From positions 602,886 to 666,885 of the forward strand of contig NZ_JH414504.1 of NCBI RefSeq assembly GCF_000238075.1: 64,000 nucleotides of DNA, written 5' to 3'. This DNA is from Oribacterium asaccharolyticum ACB7. GTDB lineage: Bacteria; Bacillota; Clostridia; Lachnospirales; Lachnospiraceae. Shown here in pieces: positions 42,962-52,987 of the stretch; the stretch's first letter is position 1; each line of letters starts with the position of its first letter. A model generated the notes under the pieces. The model saw only the letters and a program-made list of their open reading frames with translations, did not search any database and was not told where the DNA came from. The position numbers and the translations under genes are program-made.

Positions 42962-43516
42962 TTAAAACTCCACCGTCTTCAGCACTTCCCCGTCCAAGGT
43001 ATAGATGGTGAAGCCCTTCTCCGTAAGAACCCCGTAGCTGTTCGGGTTTCCTTCCTTCGGGAGGCTCACTGAACCCGGATTTAAGTGGAAATAATGCTTT
43101 CCGTCCCGCTCCTTCTTCTCCGCAACAGGAAGGTGGGTATGCCCCTGTAAGAAGACATCGCCGTTCTTTCTTAACGGAAAGCTTTCATGATTATACACAT
43201 GCCCGTGACTTAAGAAAATACTTCTGCCTCCCAAGTCTAAAAGGGCGTAATCCGCCATAACAGGGAAGTCCAGTACCATCTGATCCACTTCCGCCTCACA
43301 ATTTCCGCGAACGGCTAGGATTTCGTCTTTTAAGGGATTCAGCATTTTGATGACTTCTTTCGGAGCATAATCCTTCGGTAAATCATTTCGCGGGCCATGG
43401 TAGAGGACATCGCCCAGGAGGAGAATCTTCTCATACTCTCCCGCCCGATAGATATCCAATACCTTCTTCGTATAGTAAGAAGAGCCGTGTAAATCACTCA
43501 TAACAAAATACTTCAT
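42962..43516 (-). CDS. yfcE: YfcE-type metallophosphoesterase
   Basis: 184 aa from the ATG at 43516, immediately after the argS stop. Metal-binding motifs in order: MSDLHGS, LLGDVLYHGP, VRGNCEAEVD, LSHGH and GHTHLP, the full calcineurin-like set. Members hydrolyse phosphodiesters; physiological substrate unknown. Translationally linked to argS (GGAG within the last argS codons). Confidence 0.9.
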   Translation of the reverse strand: MKYFVMSDLHGSSYYTKKVLDIYRAGEYEKILLLGDVLYHGPRNDLPKDYAPKEVIKMLNPLKDEILAVRGNCEAEVDQMVLDFPVMADYALLDLGGRSIFLSHGHVYNHESFPLRKNGDVFLQGHTHLPVAEKKERDGKHYFHLNPGSVSLPKEGNPNSYGVLTEKGFTIYTLDGEVLKTVEF

Positions 43517-43517
43517 T

Positions 43518-45320
43518 TTACATCTTCTCCGGTGCAGAGAATCCGAGTACATGGATGGCATCGGTCAGAATTCTCCAAGTCAGTGCAAGGTGAGCAATAT
43601 AGTTCTTCTGCTTTTCCTTATCTTCTTCTCCAAGAATCTTTACATTGTGGTAGAAGGCATTGAAGCTGTTTGCCAGGGCATAAATGTATCCGCAGATTTT
43701 ATGCGGTGCCAGCTCCTTCCATGCATCCTTCATTTCATCGGAGAAAACAATAATCTGCTTCTCAAGAGCGAGTAAAGAAGGCTCATCCTCGGAATGAATC
43801 GCATAGTTCTTTCCGTAGTTTGCAATCCAAGTTGCGGTATCTGCAGAACTCTCTCCGTTTGCTTCGGCGTATTTCCGTAAAATGGAGGCAATACGCACGA
43901 TAGTATAAAGGATATAAGGACCGGTATTTCCTTCAAAAGCACTGAACTTCTCAAGGTCGAAAATATAATCCTTCGTAATCTGGTTGGAAAGATCCCCGTA
44001 CTTCAAGGCTGCAAGAGCAATAACCTTTGCCGTTTCCTGTCTTTCTTCACTCGTGAGTCCGGTATCCTTTCCTTCCTCCATACGAGAAAGTACGGAGTCC
44101 CGAATCTCGTCAATAAGCTTCTCTAAACGAAGCACGCCGCCATCTCTAGTCTTAAAGGGCTTTCCGTCCTTTCCGTTCATGGTACCAAAGCCCATAAAAG
44201 TGAGCTTCGTTTCTTTCGGAAGGATCTCCGCCTTTCTTCCTACGCGGAAGAAGGAAGTGTAGTGCAGCTCCTGACGGCTGTCCGCCACATAAAGATACCA
44301 GTTCTGCGGATAGCACTTTTCTCTATCCATAATGGTTCCTAGGTCGGAAGTCGCATAAAGGCTTGCTCCGTCGGACTTTAAAATCATGCAGGGAGGCAGT
44401 TCCTTCTTATCCTCCGGCTCTGCAATATCCACAACAAGAGCGCCGTTTGAGCGATAGGAAAGCCCCTTCTCTTCCAAAATTTCAATGAGTCTCGGGAAAT
44501 AAGGCTCCGCATCGGACTCGCCCTTCCAGATTTCAAAATGCACATCCAGCGCATCATAGTTCTTCTTTAAATCGGCAACGGAAACCTTCATAATCTTTTC
44601 CCAAGCCTTCTTGTACTTCTCTTCACCCTTCTGCAGTCTTACCGTGATATCCTTTGCACGGTTCGCATACTCTTCATTCTTTAAGCTGCCGTCGGCATTC
44701 TTCTCTTTGGCTTTTGCAGAAGCAAAGGGATAGATTTCTTCCAGTTCCCCTATGGTAAAATCCTTTTCCAGCTCTCCTCTTTCTTCCAGTTCTCCGATGA
44801 TAAGACCCATCTGCAGACCGAAGTCACCAAGGTGCACATCGCCCACAGCCTCATTTCCCATACGGATAGCCAGACGCTTTAGGGCTTCTCCGATGGACGC
44901 GGAACGGAGGTGTCCTACATGGAGGGGCTTTGCCACGTTCGCTCCGCCGTAGTCCACGAGCACCTTCTGACCTTCCTTCGGGTCTAAACCGAGCTTCTCA
45001 TCCTCAGCCATAAGACCACAGTATTTTGCAAGGAATGCAGGAGAAAGAGTCATGTTCAAAAATCCCGGCTTAACCACTTCCACCTTGGAGAATAAGGGTA
45101 CGGAAAGCGCCTTATCTCCCTCCAAATACTTCTGTACATCCTCAGCCAGCTCAATCGGATTCTTCTGATATTTCTTCGCTCCAATTAAAGCGCCGTTACT
45201 CTGGTATTCACAAAGGTCAGGACGATTGGAAATTGTAACCTTTCCCAATTCCTTTTCATATCCGGCAGACTCAAATGCAAGCTCTACGGCATTTTGTAAA
45301 ATCTTCTTTACGCTTTCCAT
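43518..45320 (-). CDS. argS: Arginyl-tRNA synthetase
   Basis: 600 aa, class I synthetase. N-terminal Add-1 domain, HIGH motif as HVGH at 134-137 (KPLHVGHLRS), the catalytic Rossmann fold, and the C-terminal anticodon-binding helical domain (FSAFEGNTGPYILYTIVRIASILRKY onward) ending IHVLGFSAPEKM. Charges tRNA-Arg. Lies between efp and yfcE; a terminator separates it from efp upstream. Confidence 0.97.
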   Translation of the reverse strand: MESVKKILQNAVELAFESAGYEKELGKVTISNRPDLCEYQSNGALIGAKKYQKNPIELAEDVQKYLEGDKALSVPLFSKVEVVKPGFLNMTLSPAFLAKYCGLMAEDEKLGLDPKEGQKVLVDYGGANVAKPLHVGHLRSASIGEALKRLAIRMGNEAVGDVHLGDFGLQMGLIIGELEERGELEKDFTIGELEEIYPFASAKAKEKNADGSLKNEEYANRAKDITVRLQKGEEKYKKAWEKIMKVSVADLKKNYDALDVHFEIWKGESDAEPYFPRLIEILEEKGLSYRSNGALVVDIAEPEDKKELPPCMILKSDGASLYATSDLGTIMDREKCYPQNWYLYVADSRQELHYTSFFRVGRKAEILPKETKLTFMGFGTMNGKDGKPFKTRDGGVLRLEKLIDEIRDSVLSRMEEGKDTGLTSEERQETAKVIALAALKYGDLSNQITKDYIFDLEKFSAFEGNTGPYILYTIVRIASILRKYAEANGESSADTATWIANYGKNYAIHSEDEPSLLALEKQIIVFSDEMKDAWKELAPHKICGYIYALANSFNAFYHNVKILGEEDKEKQKNYIAHLALTWRILTDAIHVLGFSAPEKM

Positions 45321-45352
45321 ACTTATCCTTTCTATTCTTTTCCCAATTATGG

Positions 45353-45378
45353 AAAAAGACTTCCTGAATCGGAAGTCT
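45353..45378 (-). terminator. Terminator after efp
   Basis: AGACTTCC / GGAAGTCT, 8-bp stem with a 6-nt loop, then TTTTCC on the minus strand, in the efp-argS gap. Confidence 0.75.
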
Positions 45379-45439
45379 ATTCCTTATCTAAACGAGACAT
45401 CGTACAGCCTTGCGCGACGCTCACTCCGCATAAAAAGAC

Positions 45440-45997
45440 TTATGCTCTGGACTCGTATTCTCCTGTCTGTGTAGAGATGATGATCTTGTCTCCAATATTC
45501 ACAAACAGAGGTACCTGAACCTCTACCCCTGTTTCCACGGTAGCTGGCTTGGTAGCACCGGTAGAAGTGTTTCCTTTGATACCCGGCTCGGTGTGTACCA
45601 CTTCGAGGGTAACCTTCAAAGGAGGCTCTACTGAGAATACATTTCCCTGATAAGAAACAACTTTAACGGTTTCATTTTCCTTTACAAACTTCATGGAATC
45701 GGCAATCTGGTCATGAGACAGAGCAATCTGCTCAAAGGTCTCGTTGTTCATGAAGTTATACATCTCTCCGTCATCATAGAGATACTGCATATCCACTCTG
45801 TCAATTCTGGCTGCCGGGAACTTCTCGGTCGGTCTGAATGTCTTATCTGTCACGCCGCCATTGATTACATTTCTTAACTTGGTTCGGACGAAAGCAGCCC
45901 CCTTACCGGGCTTAACGTGCTGGAATTCAATAATCTGAACTACCTGTCCATCCATCTCGATTGTTATACCATTTCTGAAATCACCTGCAGAAACCAT
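45440..45997 (-). CDS. efp: Elongation factor P
   Basis: 185 aa, standard length. KOW-like domain I with the tip lysine K32 in KPGKGAA, OB domains II and III ([25 protein letters not shown]). Relieves ribosome stalling at polyproline. The tip residue is lysine, the form modified by various pathways; no modification gene is in the window. Isolated gene with TTAGGAGGATTT before the start. Confidence 0.97.
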   Translation of the reverse strand: MVSAGDFRNGITIEMDGQVVQIIEFQHVKPGKGAAFVRTKLRNVINGGVTDKTFRPTEKFPAARIDRVDMQYLYDDGEMYNFMNNETFEQIALSHDQIADSMKFVKENETVKVVSYQGNVFSVEPPLKVTLEVVHTEPGIKGNTSTGATKPATVETGVEVQVPLFVNIGDKIIISTQTGEYESRA

Positions 45998-46208
45998 AAA
46001 TCCTCCTAAATATCTTTATATACGGGAAACAGCCACAAGGGCACAGTTCTACCCTAAACTCGCTGTCAATTCTAATATAAAATGAAAATGCACGCAAGCT
46101 TTTCTTGAAAAACGTACACTCTCCGCAGTTTTCATGTATAATTTGAAAAGATTGCAAGGATCTGTTTTGCAATCATACTATCTTGAACAGAAATATTTTT
46201 GAATGAAA

Positions 46209-46274
46209 AAATTCTCATGTAATAAATATTCATGTACAAAAATATTCTCATGTAAAAATATTCTTACATAAATG
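46209..46274. repeat. AT-rich short repeats upstream of tyrA
   Basis: Four degenerate copies of ATATTCTCATGTAA in 65 bp, in the tyrA leader 35 bp before the gene. Could be regulator binding sites or slippage-prone sequence. Confidence 0.5.
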
Positions 46275-46307
46275 ACTTGATTTTAAAGAAATCAGAGGGG
46301 TAAAAGT

Positions 46308-47393
46308 ATGGAGTGGAATCGTATCACCTTCTTCGGCTTAGGCTTAATCGGGGGTTCATTGGCAAAGGCCATCAAAAAAGTCTATCCCGATACGCATATT
46401 TCCGTTTTGGATAAGGACAAGTCTTCCGTGCAAATCGCCTTATCGGAAGGCATCGTGAATCAGGAATTGAAAAGTTTCGAAGAAATAGAGAGAGACTGTA
46501 ATCTTCTGTTTTTATGCGCTCCGGTAGAAGAAAATCGCTCCTGTTTAAAGAAACTGAAAAAACAACTCTCTCCTCATACCCTTTTAAGTGATGTAGGATC
46601 CACTAAGACCGCCATCATGGAGGAAGCGGAAAAGCTGGGACTTTCGGCGCAATTTTGCGGTGGGCATCCTATGGCCGGAGCGGAACTTTCCGGCTATAAG
46701 GCTTCCGATGCTCTTCTTTTGGAAAATGCCTATTATCTCTTGACACCGGGAAAAGATTTTTCCTCGGAAAATACGGAGAAAATGAAGACATTTCTTTCCT
46801 CTATCGGCAGTATTCCCTTTGTCATGAGTCCGGAGGAACATGACCGGTCCGTAGCTTGTGTAAGCCATCTTCCGCATTTGATTGCCGCAAGTCTGGTAAA
46901 GCTTTTAAAGCAAGAAGATGAAAAAGGCAGTATGAAAAAGCTGGCAGCGGGAGGCTTCAAAGACATCAGCCGTATCGCCTCGTCATCCCCCGTCATGTGG
47001 CAGCAGATTTGCCTCAGCAATAAAAAGCCGATTTTGGAAATGATAGAGGCTTACATGCAACAATTGGAAGAAATCCGGTCTTCCATAAAAAAAGAAGAGC
47101 CCCATGCAATCGAGGAGCTCTTCCAAGAATCCGGGGCCTATCGCAATTCCATGGACAGCAGCGCACAGGGTTTGATTCACAGTGACTATGCCCTCTCCAT
47201 CCGTGTTCAGGATCACCCCGGTGCCATTTCCATCATTTCCACGATACTTGCTTCCAACAGGGTCAGTATCCGTAACATCGGCATCAATCACAACCGAGAA
47301 AAGGGTGAAGGAGCCTTACAGCTTTCCTTCTACACGGGAGAGGACTGTGAAATGGCCAAAAAACTTTTACATAAATATGGCTTCGGCCTTTAG
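46308..47393 (+). CDS. tyrA: Prephenate dehydrogenase
   Basis: 361 aa. NAD-binding FGLGLIGGSLAKAIKK at 9-24, catalytic core with GGHPMAGAELSGY and HDRSVACVSHLPHLIA, and a C-terminal ACT domain at about 290-361 (SIRVQDHPGAISIISTIL) that suggests feedback inhibition by tyrosine. Converts prephenate to 4-hydroxyphenylpyruvate. The only plus-strand housekeeping gene here; converges on metF with overlapping stop codons. Confidence 0.95.
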   Translation: MEWNRITFFGLGLIGGSLAKAIKKVYPDTHISVLDKDKSSVQIALSEGIVNQELKSFEEIERDCNLLFLCAPVEENRSCLKKLKKQLSPHTLLSDVGSTKTAIMEEAEKLGLSAQFCGGHPMAGAELSGYKASDALLLENAYYLLTPGKDFSSENTEKMKTFLSSIGSIPFVMSPEEHDRSVACVSHLPHLIAASLVKLLKQEDEKGSMKKLAAGGFKDISRIASSSPVMWQQICLSNKKPILEMIEAYMQQLEEIRSSIKKEEPHAIEELFQESGAYRNSMDSSAQGLIHSDYALSIRVQDHPGAISIISTILASNRVSIRNIGINHNREKGEGALQLSFYTGEDCEMAKKLLHKYGFGL

Positions 47394-47400
47394 GCCGAAG
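47381..47400. terminator. Hairpin at the tyrA/metF convergent ends
   Basis: CTTCGGCC-TTTA-GGCCGAAG: perfect 8-bp stem whose 4-nt loop holds the stops of both genes. No T-run on either side, so its strength as a terminator is uncertain. Confidence 0.6.
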
Positions 47401-48292
47401 CACTTGTTCCCTCTTTCTCTCCCTTTTCACCGGAGTTGAAGAGGCTGTGTGTTGCCTTATATATTTCTCTGGCAATATAAGAATTGTTCATCGTATAAAG
47501 ATGTACCCCGTCTACCCCATGCGTCAGTAAATCAACAATTTGATCTACGGCATAGGCAATTCCGGCATCTCTCATGGCAACCGAATTATCCTCATATTTT
47601 TCCAGAATTCTCTGAAATTTCTTCGGAATATTGACGCCGCAAAGGCCTGCCATCCTTAAAACTTGGCGCCTATTGATGACCGGCATAATCCCGGCCTCAA
47701 TCGGCACCGAAATCCCCGCTAAATCACATTTTTCAAGGAAATCATAAAAGTATTCATTGTCGAAGAAAAGTTGGGAAATCAGATACTCCGCGCCGGCATC
47801 GACCTTCGTTTTCAAATTCCGAATGTCCGCTACCTTATCCGGGTTTTCAATATGTCCTTCCGGATAGCAGGCTGCAGAAATGCGAAAATCGCCGTTCTCT
47901 TTCAGAAAAGCCACTAAATCCGAAGCGTAACGGAAGTCTCCTCGATTTTCCATGCCTTCGGGAATATCGCCACGTAAGGCCAGAATATTTTGAATCCCGG
48001 CAGTCTTAAACTCCTCTATTTTTTCCAATATATCTTCTTTTGTTAAACCGATGCAGGGAAAATGCACCACGCTGGGTACATGACAGATATTTTTGATATG
48101 CTCTGCGATGGAGATCGTACTTTGCTTGTTCTCTCCTCCTCCCGCTCCGTAAGTCACCGAAATAAAATCGGGGCGCAAATCCTGCAGTTCGTATAAAGTT
48201 TCATAGATGGTCTCAATCGGGGCATTCCTTCGAGGCGGAAATACCTCGAAAGAAAAAACCGTTTTTTGGGAAAATAAATCAACAATACTCAT
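47390..48292 (-). CDS. metF: 5,10-methylenetetrahydrofolate reductase
   Basis: 300 aa TIM barrel. [21 protein letters not shown] at the start, [57 protein letters not shown]. Reduces methylene-THF to 5-methyl-THF, the methyl donor for MetE. Its ATG lies inside the last metE codons (14-bp overlap), so the two are translated together. Confidence 0.96.
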   Translation of the reverse strand: MSIVDLFSQKTVFSFEVFPPRRNAPIETIYETLYELQDLRPDFISVTYGAGGGENKQSTISIAEHIKNICHVPSVVHFPCIGLTKEDILEKIEEFKTAGIQNILALRGDIPEGMENRGDFRYASDLVAFLKENGDFRISAACYPEGHIENPDKVADIRNLKTKVDAGAEYLISQLFFDNEYFYDFLEKCDLAGISVPIEAGIMPVINRRQVLRMAGLCGVNIPKKFQRILEKYEDNSVAMRDAGIAYAVDQIVDLLTHGVDGVHLYTMNNSYIAREIYKATHSLFNSGEKGEKEGTSASA

Positions 48293-50546
48293 TTCTCAGT
48301 TCCTTTGCCGCCTGCACAAGATTTTTCAAGCTTGCCAAGGTTTCCTCTCTACCTCTGGTCTTTAAGCCGCAGTCCGGATTGACCCAGAGCTTTTCTTTTT
48401 CAATTTTCTTCAGCATCTTTCCGAGTGCTTCTTTGATTTCCTCTACGGAAGGTACTCTCGGAGAATGGATATCATATACCCCCGGGCCTACCTCGGTACG
48501 GAAATGGTTCTCCCGTAAAGAATCCAAAATCAGTAAGTCGGAACGGGAAGCCTCGAAAGAAATCACGTCCGCATCCATGTTGTCAATCGCTTTAATGATA
48601 TCAGTAAACTCACTGTAGCACATATGCGTATGAATCTGCGTGCCTGCCTGACATCCGCTGTGTACCAAACGGAAGGCGGGGATCGCCCAATCCAAATACT
48701 CACTGTACCAGTCGGACTTACGAAGAGGCAGCTTCTCTCTTAAAGCCGCTTCATCTACCTGAATCACTTTGATGCCGTTCTTCTCTAAATCCAAGACCTC
48801 ATCCCGAATTGCCAAAGCAATCTGCTTGGTGCTTTCCGCAATGCTGATATCCTCTCTCGGGAAGGACCAGTTCAAAATGGTCACCGGACCGGTGAGCATG
48901 CCCTTCATGGGGCGCTTGGTTAAGCTCTGTGCATAAGTGGACCATTCCACAGTCATAGCGGAAAGTCTTCGAACATCTCCCCAGATGATGGGCGGCTTTA
49001 CACAACGGGTTCCGTAAGACTGTACCCAAGCCTTCTCGGTAAACAAGAAGCCGCTTAAGAGCTCTCCGAAGTACTCCACCATGTCGTTTCTTTCGAACTC
49101 ACCGTGCACCAGGACATCCAAATCCAGCTCTTCCTGAATCTTTACCCACTCGGCTATCTTTGCTTTATTAAAGGCAACATACTCTTCCTTGGACTTCTCC
49201 CCCTTCTTAAAGGCATTTCTGTTCTCACGAACATCCGCAGACTGCGGGAAGGATCCGATGGTTGTGGTCGGGAAAAGCGGAAGCTTAAATTCTTCCTTCT
49301 GAAGCTTTTCTCTCTCGGAAAAGGCGGGAAGTCTGGTATAATCCGCATCGGTAATGGCCGCGCAACGTTCCTTAACCGCCTTATCTTCACTGTTCGGTCT
49401 TGCTGTGGCAAAGAGAGCCTTATTTTCCTCCAAGACTTCCGCCTCAGCCTTTCCGTCCAAGATATGCTTCAAATCCAAAAGCTCGGAAAGCTTCTCCACT
49501 GCAAAGCTGAAATGTCTCTTTACCTCTTCGGAAAGTTTATTTTCCCCTTCCAAAGTATAGGGAACATGCAGTAAGGAGCAAGAGGTGCCAAGCACTACGG
49601 AAACGCCCTTTTTCTCCAATTCCTTTACTGTTTCCACCGTCTTTTCATAGTGGTTCTTCCAAATGTTTTTTCCGTTAATCAAGCCGGCAAAAAGAAGCTT
49701 ATCCTTGGGGAAGCCCTTCGCAACAAGGTTACGAGTCTCTTTTCCTTCCAGAAAATCCAGACCTACACCGTCAAAGGGCAGTGCCAAAATGCTTTCATAA
49801 GCGTCTCTTACATCGCCGAAGTAAGTCTGTAACAATACCTTTGTCTCGCCCTTTACGGAAAGAATCTCTTTATATAAGGCAGTAAAAAGTGCAAGATCAT
49901 CCTGATCCAAATCTCTTACAAGATACGCTTCATCAAAGGCAATCCACTGTACACCGAGAGACGCAAACTTTTCCACATAGGCCTTGTAAGCGGAAATCGC
50001 CTCAGGAAGGAAATCCTTCTCTGTCTTCTTTTCGGTATAGCGGAGAAGCTTTAATAAGGTAAAGGGACCGATAAGCACGGGCTTCGTCTCAACGCCCAAA
50101 GCCTTTGCCTCCTCATACTCCTTAAAAGGCTTATCGCCTGCGAGACGAATCTCATCCTTATCGGAAATCTCCGCTACCATGTAGTGATAGTTTGTATTGA
50201 ACCACTTCTTCATCGCAAGCGCTTTCACATCTCCCGCCGGTCCCTTATAGCCTCTTGCCATTGCAAAATACTTCTCTAAAGGACTTAAAGACAGTTCTCT
50301 GTAACGCTCCGGAATGATATTAAAAAGCACTGCGGCATCCAAGAAATTATCGTAAAAAGAAAAATCGTTGGACGGAATAAAATCCACTTCCTTTTCCTGC
50401 ATTTTCAGCCACTGTTTTTTTCGGATATCCTTTGCAAGTGCCTCCAGCTCCTGCTCGGACACCAATCCTTTAAAAAACTTCTCTGTTGTAAACTTAAGTT
50501 CTCTTAATGCTCCCACTCTGGGAAATCCGATTACCGATGTTTGCAT
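48279..50546 (-). CDS. metE: Cobalamin-independent methionine synthase
   Basis: 755 aa, two TIM barrels. N-terminal [21 protein letters not shown] and C-terminal catalytic half with zinc ligands in [10 protein letters not shown] (H, C) and [11 protein letters not shown] (C), and the signature [19 protein letters not shown]. Transfers the methyl group from 5-methyl-THF polyglutamate to homocysteine. First gene of the metE-metF operon. AAGGAGAACAAAT before the ATG. Confidence 0.97.
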   Translation of the reverse strand: MQTSVIGFPRVGALRELKFTTEKFFKGLVSEQELEALAKDIRKKQWLKMQEKEVDFIPSNDFSFYDNFLDAAVLFNIIPERYRELSLSPLEKYFAMARGYKGPAGDVKALAMKKWFNTNYHYMVAEISDKDEIRLAGDKPFKEYEEAKALGVETKPVLIGPFTLLKLLRYTEKKTEKDFLPEAISAYKAYVEKFASLGVQWIAFDEAYLVRDLDQDDLALFTALYKEILSVKGETKVLLQTYFGDVRDAYESILALPFDGVGLDFLEGKETRNLVAKGFPKDKLLFAGLINGKNIWKNHYEKTVETVKELEKKGVSVVLGTSCSLLHVPYTLEGENKLSEEVKRHFSFAVEKLSELLDLKHILDGKAEAEVLEENKALFATARPNSEDKAVKERCAAITDADYTRLPAFSEREKLQKEEFKLPLFPTTTIGSFPQSADVRENRNAFKKGEKSKEEYVAFNKAKIAEWVKIQEELDLDVLVHGEFERNDMVEYFGELLSGFLFTEKAWVQSYGTRCVKPPIIWGDVRRLSAMTVEWSTYAQSLTKRPMKGMLTGPVTILNWSFPREDISIAESTKQIALAIRDEVLDLEKNGIKVIQVDEAALREKLPLRKSDWYSEYLDWAIPAFRLVHSGCQAGTQIHTHMCYSEFTDIIKAIDNMDADVISFEASRSDLLILDSLRENHFRTEVGPGVYDIHSPRVPSVEEIKEALGKMLKKIEKEKLWVNPDCGLKTRGREETLASLKNLVQAAKELRNEYC

Positions 50547-50618
50547 ATTTGTTCTCCTTACTTTTCTGTTTTTCCGTGTTTTCTCTTCCTGTATCTCTTT
50601 CTTTATGAACCATTCTCA

Positions 50619-50671
50619 AGATTAGTGAACAGTCGACTAAAATGCAAGTCTAAAGTAGGTATAGCATATAC
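50619..50671 (-). promoter_or_regulatory. metE promoter and possible regulator site
   Basis: TTGCAT and TAATCT with 17-bp spacing; 12 bp further upstream GTATA-GCA-TATAC forms a palindrome (50659-50671) placed like a LysR-type (MtaR/MetR) activator site. No S-box or T-box riboswitch is visible in the short leader. Confidence 0.45.
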
Positions 50672-50696
50672 TAAAGAACCTCTCTATGCTAAATAT

Positions 50697-50740
50697 AAAA
50701 AAACAGGATTTAGCTATAGTTTATTCCTATAGCTAAATCC
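50697..50740 (-). terminator. Terminator after the TPM-domain gene
   Basis: GGATTTAGCTATAG / CTATAGCTAAATCC, perfect 14-bp stem, 7-nt loop, then TGTTTTTTT on the minus strand. Confidence 0.92.
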
Positions 50741-50798
50741 CCGATTTTAAAATCGCACAGGGGAAGCCTGAGAAATCTTTTGCCACAAACTCCGAATC

Positions 50799-51623
50799 CT
50801 AAAAACGATGTCCGCCGCCTCCCGAAGAAAATCCGCCGGAATTTCCGCCGCCTGAGAATCCGCCTCCCGAAAATCCACCGCCGGAACGTCCTCCGCCAAT
50901 TCTTCCGCTTCCGCTGCCGGAGCTGATTCGCATCTTACTTTGGTTTGTCATCAGAACCTCTCGATCCTCCAGCATGATATCCGGTTGAAGTGCTCCAAGT
51001 ACAGCCCGGGAACCGGCTTTATTCTGTTTCCAGGATAGAAGAAGCATGGTAAAGTTAAAGAGAAGTCCCAAGAAAATTGCCAGGAAGAAATTACTGATCC
51101 AGCGCATCGGAGTCGCAATAAAGCGTCCTTCCATCTTTCCCTGCACTTGTCTGAAAGCAAGAGACGCAGTCTTATAAAAATCACCTTTACTTGCAAAAAC
51201 ATAGACATTGTCCGTAATGCTGTTTGCCACATCGCCGGTAATGGTTTTGTAGAAGTTTCCTCCGCTTTGAATGCGAATCTCTTTGTTTCCCATATCAATA
51301 AAGAAAATCAGACCGCTTTTTCCATAAAATACTTCCCTGTAAAAATCACGAATATTGGAAGCCGCATCGTTTTCCCCGCGCCCGGAAAGAAAGGCTACAT
51401 TGCCGTATTCCGTTAAAGGAATTAATTTTTGAGCAAGCTTCTCTTCTTCCGAACTGCTGAGTAAGTCCTCTTCATCATCAATATAAGCCGTATAGCCCGT
51501 TTTTTCATTTTCATAAACAGAAGAAGAAAGGAAGGAGCTTGCATCCAGGGCATAGACTTTTCCCATAGAGAAAAGTCCAAGAAAAAGAGCAAAAAGAAGG
51601 CTCTTAAAGATTGTCCTCATCAT
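50799..51623 (-). CDS. TPM-domain (YgcG-like) membrane protein
   Basis: 274 aa. Signal peptide at 1-25 (SLLFALFLGLFSMGKVYA), TPM domain at about 45-165 (YIDDEEDLLSSSEEEKLAQKL, KSGLIFFIDMGNKEIRIQSGG), one membrane segment near 175-195 (FFLAIFLGLLFNFTMLLLSW), and a Gly/Ser-rich tail ending GGGGHRF. TPM proteins are envelope proteins of unclear function. Its start overlaps the stop of the zinc-ribbon gene (TAATG), so the two are likely partners. Confidence 0.85.
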   Translation of the reverse strand: MMRTIFKSLLFALFLGLFSMGKVYALDASSFLSSSVYENEKTGYTAYIDDEEDLLSSSEEEKLAQKLIPLTEYGNVAFLSGRGENDAASNIRDFYREVFYGKSGLIFFIDMGNKEIRIQSGGNFYKTITGDVANSITDNVYVFASKGDFYKTASLAFRQVQGKMEGRFIATPMRWISNFFLAIFLGLLFNFTMLLLSWKQNKAGSRAVLGALQPDIMLEDREVLMTNQSKMRISSGSGSGRIGGGRSGGGFSGGGFSGGGNSGGFSSGGGGHRF

Positions 51624-52975
51624 TACTCCTCCTTCTTTTCAAAAAAATCGGGAACCGCACGCGTCGTCAAAACATTAAATTTCCGAATCATCATTCTCAG
51701 AGAAAGAATCGATGCTAAAGCGGATAAAGCAGCCGCAATATAGTAATACTCATCCCGAACCGGATGCCAGATTAAAATGGCTACGGAAAGGAAAAGGGCT
51801 AGTAAGGCAAACGAAGTTCCACTCTTTTTCCTGTCCGTTTCTTCTTGCTTCTTCTGCTCCTTACTGTATCGTAAAGCTTCTTTATCCCTCTCTTGAATTT
51901 TCTTCATTTGCAACTGAGATAAGAAAATCAAAAAGAAAGAAAGCGCTAAAGTATAGATGGGCAAGCTTTCCGCCGAAATCTGGATAAAGAGGTTTAAAAC
52001 AAGGAAAATGGGCACAGCCATCAGTAAAGAAGCCCGCTGAAACTTCTGTTCATCAATCGGGATATCACAATAGATTTTTCCGGTTTGTCCATTGACTACC
52101 GCATAAGCTATTCTGTCTCTCTTTTTATAGCTCAAAAACCAAATCGGAAACATTCCTCTTCCGACTGTCATTTCCCTGTCTAAAGAATAGGGATTTATTC
52201 CTCCATGAATTCTTATATCTTCCGTACCGAATCCATTGCTTCCTGCCACAAATCTTCCCAGTTCTTCTCCCAACATGGAAAAGGCTTCCTTCTCATACCC
52301 GGAAGATTCCGTATCCGCAATTTCACTGTAAAATCCCAAGAGATAGTTCGGCGTGAACTCTTTCATCTTTTCTCTGGAAAACGGGGCAATGACAGCGGAA
52401 ATATTGTCATCAAAACGTAGGGAGGCATCAAAGGGAATGCCTTCCACCTCTCCTTTCAACTTTCCTCTTAAGGAATAGTCTTCCATAATGACATAATTGC
52501 CTCTGACATATTTTCTGTCACCCTTTAAATTGATTTCTCCGCCGAAATGATAATTATAAAGCCAATAAGGCAGATAAAATCCTACAAAGCGATCCAAATA
52601 GGCCGGATCTTCCAAATCTCTTTGCCTGTAGTAGAAGGAGCGAATCTTCTTCAGATAAATCTCCTTACATTGCTCCTTTGTAATTTGAAAGGGGATAATT
52701 TTCTGCGGTTTTTTCTCCTGCTTGATACGACTCTCAAAGACTACCGCGGAGCCGCAGTAAGCACAAAAACCGGTTGCCGATAAGTCAGTACTCTCGATTT
52801 CCGCAGCACAGTTAGGGCAGGTAAATACCTTTGTTTCATAAACGTCCTGCTCCATACTTTCCGGGGTTCTGTTGTAAGTTACCGGGTCAAAATGGGTATG
52901 ACAGTTCTGACATGCCAGGTCCTGACTGTCGATGGAGAACCGTACCTCTCCCCCACAATTCGGACAATGCGCCAT
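51623..52975 (-). CDS. Zinc-ribbon membrane protein
   Basis: 450 aa. Two N-terminal zinc ribbons: CPNCG...CQNCH at 4-25 and CPNCA...CAYCG at 53-75. A soluble middle part (PFQITKEQCKEIYLKKIRSFYYRQR, VGFYLPYWLYNYHF) and four hydrophobic segments at the end (about 320-430). Often found beside TPM-domain genes. No enzymatic function recognised. Start beside the purA end, AAGGAAGGCCT upstream. Confidence 0.8.
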   Translation of the reverse strand: MAHCPNCGGEVRFSIDSQDLACQNCHTHFDPVTYNRTPESMEQDVYETKVFTCPNCAAEIESTDLSATGFCAYCGSAVVFESRIKQEKKPQKIIPFQITKEQCKEIYLKKIRSFYYRQRDLEDPAYLDRFVGFYLPYWLYNYHFGGEINLKGDRKYVRGNYVIMEDYSLRGKLKGEVEGIPFDASLRFDDNISAVIAPFSREKMKEFTPNYLLGFYSEIADTESSGYEKEAFSMLGEELGRFVAGSNGFGTEDIRIHGGINPYSLDREMTVGRGMFPIWFLSYKKRDRIAYAVVNGQTGKIYCDIPIDEQKFQRASLLMAVPIFLVLNLFIQISAESLPIYTLALSFFLIFLSQLQMKKIQERDKEALRYSKEQKKQEETDRKKSGTSFALLALFLSVAILIWHPVRDEYYYIAAALSALASILSLRMMIRKFNVLTTRAVPDFFEKKEE

Positions 52976-52987
52976 AGGCCTTCCTTT

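Noticed and set aside
50547..50760. S-box or T-box riboswitch before metE
   Set aside because: The leader is short and shows only a promoter, a palindrome and the terminator of the neighbouring gene.
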